A stretch of DNA of 32,091 bases, taken from contig JAJEFC010000346.1 in the NCBI GenBank assembly GCA_022820675.1, positions 67,387 through 99,477 on the forward strand, given 5' to 3'. The notes under the pieces were generated by a model. That model saw nothing but the letters and a program-made list of their open reading frames with translations, had not been told where the DNA came from and made no database searches. Origin of the DNA: Vicinamibacteria bacterium. GTDB taxonomy: Bacteria; Acidobacteriota; Vicinamibacteria; Vicinamibacterales; UBA8438. Below, piece by piece: positions 27,630 through 32,091 of this stretch; positions within the stretch are counted from its first letter, which is position 1, and every line of letters begins with the position of its first letter. Position numbers and translations under genes: made by a program.

Positions 27630-27899
27630 TCAGGCGTTCTCGGTGACCTTCCGCACGTACGCGCCCAGGCGCTCGTTCTCGTAGGTGACGGTGTTGAGGA
27701 AGAGACTCTCGGCGAGATAGGCGCGCCGTTCCTCGTCGGTCATCTGATCGAGCAGGTGGGCGATCTCGCGGACGGTGTCCTCGAACGTGCGATCGAGGGC
27801 GTAGCGGGTGTTCAGCTCCTTGTACAAGGTCTCGAGCATCGCCAGCAGATCGCCGTCGAGCGGCAGCGCAATCCCGCCGGTCGTCGTGATGCTGCGCAT
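27630..27899 (-). CDS. Small helical protein of unknown function, last gene of sigma/STAS operon
   Basis: An 89-residue protein (start ATG 27899, MRSITTTGGIALPLDGDLLA) with no recognised family. It is rich in charged and aliphatic residues (ETLYKELNTRYALDRTFEDT, REIAHLLDQMTDEERRAYLA), predicted mostly helical, with no Cys, membrane segment or signal. It starts 1 bp after the STAS gene stop (27901-27903), so the two are cotranscribed and probably coupled. An ATG 27 bp further upstream exists but would overlap the STAS gene. A helical binding partner of the STAS protein or the sigma factor is a reasonable guess, nothing more. Confidence 0.75.
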   Translation of the reverse strand: MRSITTTGGIALPLDGDLLAMLETLYKELNTRYALDRTFEDTVREIAHLLDQMTDEERRAYLAESLFLNTVTYENERLGAYVRKVTENA

Positions 27900-27900
27900 G

Positions 27901-28242
27901 TCACACCCCGAAGGCCGAGAGCGCACCGGGCTCGTCGCCGTGGATCTCGATGAAGTGCTGGGCTCCGGTCATCGTCAACATCGTCTCCACGCGCTTCTGG
28001 ACGCTCGCCAGCTTCAGCGTTCCCCCCGCCGCCGACGACTTTCGGTACAGATCCATCAGGCACCCGATGGAGGCGCTGTCGACGTAGACGACCGGCGACA
28101 GGTCGATGAGGACGTTGTGGGCGCCGCCCTCGATCATCGTCGTGACCGCGTCCGCGAACGTCGGCAACAGGGGGTACACCAGCCGCTCCTCGCCGACTCG
28201 GACGATGGCGACGTTGCCGTTCTGTTCGGTGGTGAGCTTCAT
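27901..28242 (-). CDS. STAS-domain anti-sigma factor antagonist (RsbV/SpoIIAA-like)
   Basis: A 113-residue single STAS domain: MKLTTEQNGNVAIVRVGEE, NVLIDLSPVVYVDSASIGCL with the phosphorylatable Ser in DSASIG (DSSGLG in the classical form), and GGTLKLASVQKRVETMLTMT. By family it releases a sigma factor by binding an anti-sigma kinase when unphosphorylated. No RsbW-like kinase is in the window, so the partner lies elsewhere, or the pair works differently. The gene starts 2 bp after the ECF sigma stop and 1 bp lies between its stop and the next gene, a tight three-gene operon. Confidence 0.92.
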   Translation of the reverse strand: MKLTTEQNGNVAIVRVGEERLVYPLLPTFADAVTTMIEGGAHNVLIDLSPVVYVDSASIGCLMDLYRKSSAAGGTLKLASVQKRVETMLTMTGAQHFIEIHGDEPGALSAFGV

Positions 28243-28244
28243 GG

Positions 28245-28865
28245 TCACTCCTGGCTGCCGGCCTGGGTGCTCCGCGCCTCGGCCTCGGAGATCAGCCGGC
28301 GGATCTGCCGGGCCAGCTCGTGGCGGCCGCGGTTGATCCGGGACTTCACGGTGCCCTCGGGGAGGTCGAGCGCCTGGGCGATCTCGCGGTACGACTGCTC
28401 CTGGATGTCGCGCATGAGGACCGCGGTGCGCAGGGTGTCCGGCAGTCGCTCCAGCGCCCGATGCAGCAGCACCCGGCGATCGCTCCGCTCCAGGGCGGTG
28501 AGGGCGTCCGGCTCGTGGCTGACGGGCGAGACGTCCTCCGCGTCCACGCTGCGGTCCACCAGCTCGCGCTCCTTGCGGACGCTGCGGTAGTGGTCGATGC
28601 ACAGGTTGCGGCTGACGCTGATGAGCCACGTCTGGAAGTTGGCGCGCCGGTCGAAGGTGCCCAGGGCCCTGAAGATCTTGAGGAATATCTCCTGGGTGAG
28701 GTCCTCGGCCACGTCGTGGCGGCCCACGAACTTGTAGGCGACGTTGAAGACCCGGCGCCAGTGCTGGGTGACTATCCGATCCCAGGCGCGCTCGTCCCCC
28801 GCCAGACACCGTTCGATGAGCTCGTCGGTCGATTCGGATGAGGAGGGCGCGGAGCTCACGAGCAT
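28245..28865 (-). CDS. ECF-type RNA polymerase sigma factor
   Basis: A 206-residue sigma-70 family protein of ECF layout. Region 2 is about 35-100: VFNVAYKFVGRHDVAEDLTQ, EIFLKIFRALGTFD and FQTWLISVSRNLCIDHYRSV. Region 4 is about 145-195: LERLPDTLRTAVLMRDIQE, SYREIAQALDLPEGTVKSRI and NRGRHELARQIR. A linker rich in Asp/Glu (SVDAEDVSPVSHEPDA) lies between. It directs RNA polymerase to its own promoter set. It heads an operon with a STAS anti-anti-sigma gene and an unknown small gene; no adjacent zinc anti-sigma factor is present, which is unusual for ECF factors. Start at 28865 is the first ATG of the open frame. Confidence 0.95.
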   Translation of the reverse strand: MLVSSAPSSSESTDELIERCLAGDERAWDRIVTQHWRRVFNVAYKFVGRHDVAEDLTQEIFLKIFRALGTFDRRANFQTWLISVSRNLCIDHYRSVRKERELVDRSVDAEDVSPVSHEPDALTALERSDRRVLLHRALERLPDTLRTAVLMRDIQEQSYREIAQALDLPEGTVKSRINRGRHELARQIRRLISEAEARSTQAGSQE

Positions 28866-29198
28866 GGGTCGCTGGCACGCCGGCGAAGGCGGATCGACGG
28901 AGTATAGCGACGGCGGCGGAGACGGTCAATGTGCGTCCGCGCCCAGGGGTGCACGTCAGATTCGTTGGAGAGCCCCAGGCTGCGTTGGCGGCTCCTCGTT
29001 CGCGGAGAGTCTCGAAGCAGCGGCGGAGCTTCCGGCCGTGCAGCGCGACGTCCGCGTCGACCTCTGCGATGGTCCAGTCCATGCCGGTCCCAACCATGCT
29101 GACGCGCACCCCCGCGCCCGGGGCGGGCGGCGTCCGGCGGCGGCGGGTGCGCGGCGCCGGTGCGGCCGCCGTCCCCCGTGCCGTACAATGCGCCTTCG
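28866..29198. other. 333-bp divergent space between sigma operon and lysA
   Basis: No convincing gene or RNA is seen. A TACAAT -10-like hexamer (29184-29189) lies 9 bp before the lysA ATG and would give a nearly leaderless lysA message; its -35 is weak. The sigma operon promoter must also lie here, but no clear hexamers were found. Confidence 0.4.
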
Positions 29199-30476
29199 AT
29201 GTCGGGTTTCGTTCGCGGCGGCGGGGGATGGGAATGTGACGGCGTGCCGCTGGCCGCGATGGCGGCGGAGGTCGGAACGCCGGTCTACGTCTACAGCGCG
29301 GCGGTCATCCGCGAGCGCGTGCGTCGATTCCGGGCCGCCTTCGAGCCGTGGCCGCACGCCGTGCACTACGCGCTGAAGGCCAACTCCAACCTCGCGGTGG
29401 TCGACGTCGTCCGGGCCGCCGGCGGCCTCGTGGACGCCAACTCGGGCGGCGAGATCGAGGTGGCCCTGCGGGCCGGCTTCGCCCCCGGGGACATCGTCTT
29501 CACGGGCGTGGGCAAGACGCCGGCGGAGATCGACCGGGCGGTCGAGCTGGGCGTCAAGGCGATCAACGCCGAATCGGCGGGCGAGCTCGAGCGGATAGCG
29601 GGCGCGGCGCGGCGGCGCGGCACGACGGCCCGCGTCGCCCTCCGCGTCAATCCGGACATCGCCGCCGACAGCCATCCCCACATCTCGACCGGCCTGAGCC
29701 GGCACAAGTTCGGGGTCGCGATCGGCGACGCGCGGGCGATCGTGCGCGATGCCTCTCGCCGCGCGGGGCTGCGCTTCACCGGGCTGCACATCCACGTGGG
29801 CTCCCAGATGCTCGGGCTGGGGCCGTTGCGGCGGGCGGCGGCCTCGGTGGTCGCCCTGGCCCGGGAGCTGGCCGACGACGGCGTGAAGCTGGAGCACCTC
29901 GATCTCGGCGGCGGGCTGGGCATCGCCTACGACGAGGCGGGCGGCGAGCCGCCGCCGGTCGACGCCTACGCGGCGGCCCTCGTCGAGGCGACGCGGCCGA
30001 CGGGGTTGACCCTGATCGTCGAGCCGGGCCGCGCCATCGTCGGCCCGGCGGGGGTCCTGCTGGCGTCGGTGGTCGACGTGAAGCCGCGGGCCGACGGGAC
30101 CTGGTTCGTGGTGCTCGACGCCGGCATGAGCGAGCTGATGCGGCCGGCCCTCTACGGGGCGTATCACCGGATTGCCCTCGTGGAGGAGCGTGAGGACGAC
30201 GTGGTGACCTGCGACGTCGTGGGTCCGATATGCGAATCGTCGGACGTCTTCGGGGTCGAGCGGCGGCTGCCGTTGCCCGCGGTGGGCGAGCTGGTCGCGG
30301 TGTTCGACGCCGGGGCCTATGGATCCGCCATGGCGTCCAACTACAATCGGCATCCGTTGCCGGCCGAGGTCATGGTCGACGCATCGGCCTGGCGGGTCGT
30401 GCGCCGGCGGCAGACGATGGACGAGCAGCTCGCCGGCGAGGTTGCGGCGTCCGTGCCCCGGGGGGCCATGCCGTAG
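29199..30476 (+). CDS. lysA: Diaminopimelate decarboxylase
   Basis: A 425-residue PLP enzyme of fold type III. It decarboxylates meso-diaminopimelate to lysine in the cytosol. Schiff-base Lys60 is in VHYALKANSN; later motifs are VDANSGGEIEVALRAGF, LRVNPDIAADSHPHISTG (substrate loop), HIHVGSQ, EHLDLGGGLGIAYD (PLP phosphate), VEPGRAIVGPAGVLL, VGPICESSDVFG and the C-terminal FDAGAYGSAMASNYNRHPLP. All active-site pieces are present and length is normal. ATG 29199 (MSGFVRGGGGWECDGVPL) is chosen over the open codon at 29160, which would be out of family. Tmk follows after a repeat-filled 277 bp, so an operon is doubtful. Confidence 0.97.
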   Translation: MSGFVRGGGGWECDGVPLAAMAAEVGTPVYVYSAAVIRERVRRFRAAFEPWPHAVHYALKANSNLAVVDVVRAAGGLVDANSGGEIEVALRAGFAPGDIVFTGVGKTPAEIDRAVELGVKAINAESAGELERIAGAARRRGTTARVALRVNPDIAADSHPHISTGLSRHKFGVAIGDARAIVRDASRRAGLRFTGLHIHVGSQMLGLGPLRRAAASVVALARELADDGVKLEHLDLGGGLGIAYDEAGGEPPPVDAYAAALVEATRPTGLTLIVEPGRAIVGPAGVLLASVVDVKPRADGTWFVVLDAGMSELMRPALYGAYHRIALVEEREDDVVTCDVVGPICESSDVFGVERRLPLPAVGELVAVFDAGAYGSAMASNYNRHPLPAEVMVDASAWRVVRRRQTMDEQLAGEVAASVPRGAMP

Positions 30477-30730
30477 AACGGCGCCGCCTCCGAGGAGGCG
30501 CAGACGCGCCGGGGGGTCGTCGGTTGGGCGCCGGGCGGAGCCGTCAGGCGACGATTGGCGGGCCAGGAGCGGCCATGGAACGGCGTGGGCTCCTGGAGGT
30601 CGGTCGGGCGCCGGGCGGAGCCGTCAGGCGACGATCGGCGGGCCGGGAGTCGCCGTGGAACGGCGCGGGCTCCTGGAGGTCGGTCGGGCTCCAGGCGGAG
30701 CCGTCAGGCGACGATGGCGGCTGGGCGGCG
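30475..30730 (+). repeat. Dispersed hairpin repeat, site F (three units, two exact 80-bp periods)
   Basis: Units at 30475-30564, 30565-30644 and 30645-30725. Units 2 and 3 are exactly 80 bp apart and each reads GCC(A/G)TGGAACGGCG(T/C)GGGCTCC, then GGAGGTCGGTCGGGC, then GGCGGAGCCGTCAGGCGACG. The CGTC-AGGC-GACG part can fold as a second stem. The array runs from the lysA stop (30474-30476) to about 24 bp before the tmk ATG. Confidence 0.9.
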
Positions 30731-30753
30731 ATTGGCGGCTGGGAGACGTGCCG

Positions 30754-31338
30754 ATGTTGATTGCGCTGGAGGGACTCGATCAGGCAGGGAAGGAGACGCA
30801 GGGGCAGCTCCTGCGCGACGGGCTGCGGGCCGACGGCCGGCGGGCGCGGCTCGAGTCCTTCCCCGACTACGGCACCTCCATCGGGGAGGAGATTGCCCGC
30901 GCGCTGCAGGGGGAGCGCGACTACGGCCCCGACGTCATGCAGCTCCTCTACGTCGCCAACCGCTACGAGCGCAAGGCGGACCTGCAGCGCTGGCTCGAGG
31001 CGGGGATCATCGTCATCTGCGACCGGTACGTCGCCTCCAGCGTGGCCTACGGCGAAGCGCAGGACCTCGACGTCGGGTGGCTCGACGAGATGCAGCGGTT
31101 TCTCCCGCCCCCCGACGTGACGTTTCTCCTCGACATCCCCCCCGAGCTCGCCGCGACCAGGAAGTCGACGGGGCTCGACCGTTACGAACGCGACCTGGCG
31201 CTCCTCACCCGGGTCCGGGCCAGCTATCTGCGTCAGGCGGAGCAGGACGGCTGGATCCGGGTGGACGGCAGCCACGGCAAGGCGGAGGTCGCGGACGCCA
31301 TCATGTCCGCGCTCGGTGGTCGGCTCGCGCCAGCGTGA
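30754..31338 (+). CDS. tmk: Thymidylate kinase
   Basis: A 194-residue dTMP kinase (ATP + dTMP to ADP + dTDP), cytosolic. The P-loop is GLDQAGKETQ, with Gln-Ala before GK and GKE in place of the common GKT/GKS, a form reported for some kinases but not the E. coli type. The DRY motif is in IVICDRYVASSVAYGEAQD, and ESFPDYGTSIGEEI is the Phe/Pro-Asp substrate loop. The LID-like part STGLDRYERD is short. ATG 30754 lies directly after the hairpin-repeat array; the open frame upstream is the repeat read through. The 3' end overlaps comF by 38 bp on the other strand. Confidence 0.93.
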   Translation: MLIALEGLDQAGKETQGQLLRDGLRADGRRARLESFPDYGTSIGEEIARALQGERDYGPDVMQLLYVANRYERKADLQRWLEAGIIVICDRYVASSVAYGEAQDLDVGWLDEMQRFLPPPDVTFLLDIPPELAATRKSTGLDRYERDLALLTRVRASYLRQAEQDGWIRVDGSHGKAEVADAIMSALGGRLAPA

Positions 31339-32041
31339 GCGCCCGCACCTCGCGGGCCCCGGCGCGCCGCAGCACGCGGGCGCAGGCGTCGAGCGTCGCC
31401 CCGGTGGTGGTGACGTCGTCGACGAGCAGCACGCAGGCTCCCTCGACCCCCGCCCCGCCCGACCGGACCCCGAAGCGCCGGGCCGGGGCGAAGGCCCCCC
31501 GCACGTTGACGCGCCGCCGGCTCGCCGGCAGCTCCGTCTGCGGCGCGGTGGCCCGGGCGCGCCGCAGGGCGCCGACGACCGGGATGCCGAGCTGGGCGGC
31601 CAGCTCCGCCGCCTGATTGAAGCCCCGCGCCCGGTGCCGCCGAGGGTGCAACGGGACCGCCACCGCGCAGTCGACGCCGCCCAGCGTGTCCGCCCCGGAC
31701 TCCCGCATCAGTCTCCCGAGACGAGGCGCGAGGGCGTGGCGCTGCTCGTACTTGAAGGCGTGCACGAGGCGGCGGAGGATGCCCTCGGAGGGCCCGGCCG
31801 CCCGTAGACGGGCGATCAGCGCGTGCGGCTGCCGGCAGCGGCGGCAGCGCGCCGGCGGCGAGGCCGCGGTCTGCGCGGCGGGCAGCGGAGCGCCGAAGCG
31901 GTCGCAGACGGGAGGGGTGATGCGGGGCACGGCCCGCCAGCACGCCGCGCAGACCGGCCCTCGCGTGGGCGCGTCGAGCACGGTCCCGCACGCCGCGCAG
32001 CCCGGGGCCAGGAGCACCGCGAGCAGGGCGTCCAGGCCCAT
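31301..32041 (-). CDS. ComF-family phosphoribosyltransferase-like protein
   Basis: A ComF-type protein, 246 residues from ATG 32041. The N-terminus has two Cys pairs (GCAACG, CAAC, later CRRC) for a zinc knuckle; the middle has LVHAFKYEQRHALAPRLG and VPLHPRRHRARGFNQAAEL; the C-terminal PRPP-binding motif is VLLVDDVTTTGATLDACARV. In transformable bacteria ComF takes part in DNA uptake, in others its role is open. GTG 32059 gives six more residues and the frame stays open to the window edge, so an outside start cannot be excluded. It overlaps the tmk 3' end by 38 bp, tail to tail. Confidence 0.93.
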   Translation of the reverse strand: MGLDALLAVLLAPGCAACGTVLDAPTRGPVCAACWRAVPRITPPVCDRFGAPLPAAQTAASPPARCRRCRQPHALIARLRAAGPSEGILRRLVHAFKYEQRHALAPRLGRLMRESGADTLGGVDCAVAVPLHPRRHRARGFNQAAELAAQLGIPVVGALRRARATAPQTELPASRRRVNVRGAFAPARRFGVRSGGAGVEGACVLLVDDVTTTGATLDACARVLRRAGAREVRALTLARADHRART

Positions 32042-32091
32042 CCGCCCCGTCTCCGCCACGCGGCGCGCGACCCGTGCCGCGTCCCGGGCGA

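Noticed and set aside
28866..29109. Minus-strand frame starting MRVSMVGTGMDWTIAEVDAD
   Set aside because: The first 35 residues look protein-like, but the frame then becomes low-complexity and runs into the sigma gene out of frame; no family match and no ribosome site.

Overview
The window is high-GC DNA (roughly two-thirds or more G+C by eye) from a Gram-negative bacterium: it has lpxC for lipid A, two lipobox-bearing exported proteins and diaminopimelate biosynthesis. A VWFA-related exported protein of the type that is abundant in Acidobacteriota, next to an exported amidase and a secreted M28 peptidase, makes Acidobacteriota (Vicinamibacteria-like) the best guess. That assignment is inference from gene content only. 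No rRNA, tRNA or CRISPR array was found.

Left part (1-6574) is an accessory, defence-island-like region. It holds an XRE-HTH/SNF2 helicase running off the left edge, a Phd/VapC-type toxin-antitoxin pair, a decayed DUF4258-DUF2283 module (one truncated gene, one single-base frameshift), a DUF4143-type AAA ATPase, four tandem 23-bp repeats beside a possible transposase relic, an orphan ParS/MbcA-like antitoxin with no toxin beside it, and an overlapping AAA-ATPase/TOPRIM pair related to RloAB or OLD-type anti-phage systems.

Middle and right parts (6751-32059) are mostly housekeeping or metabolic genes: malate synthase G, PxpA, ApaG, Aat, M28 peptidase, exported amidase with a C-terminal CHRD-like domain, VWFA-related protein, AbgT transporter, thioredoxin-like 2Fe-2S ferredoxin, DapA/HOGA-family aldolase, NlpC/P60 lipoprotein, HNH endonuclease, IPT-NHL propeller protein, UvrA, LpxC, an ECF sigma factor/STAS/small-protein operon, LysA, Tmk and ComF.

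The spaces between these genes are unusual. A short hairpin-bearing repeat (GGAGTCTGCGCC...GGACTCC followed by a GGCGCCGAGCGGAGCC block) occurs at six intergenic sites, including three 80-bp tandem units before tmk and one copy that supplies the last 16 codons of uvrA. Two further, unrelated tandem repeats are present: 2 x 210 bp upstream of pxpA and 3 x about 110 bp starting inside the end of the ferredoxin gene. The repeat family, the AAA/TOPRIM pair and the sigma/STAS/unknown-protein operon are the features that most deserve a second look.
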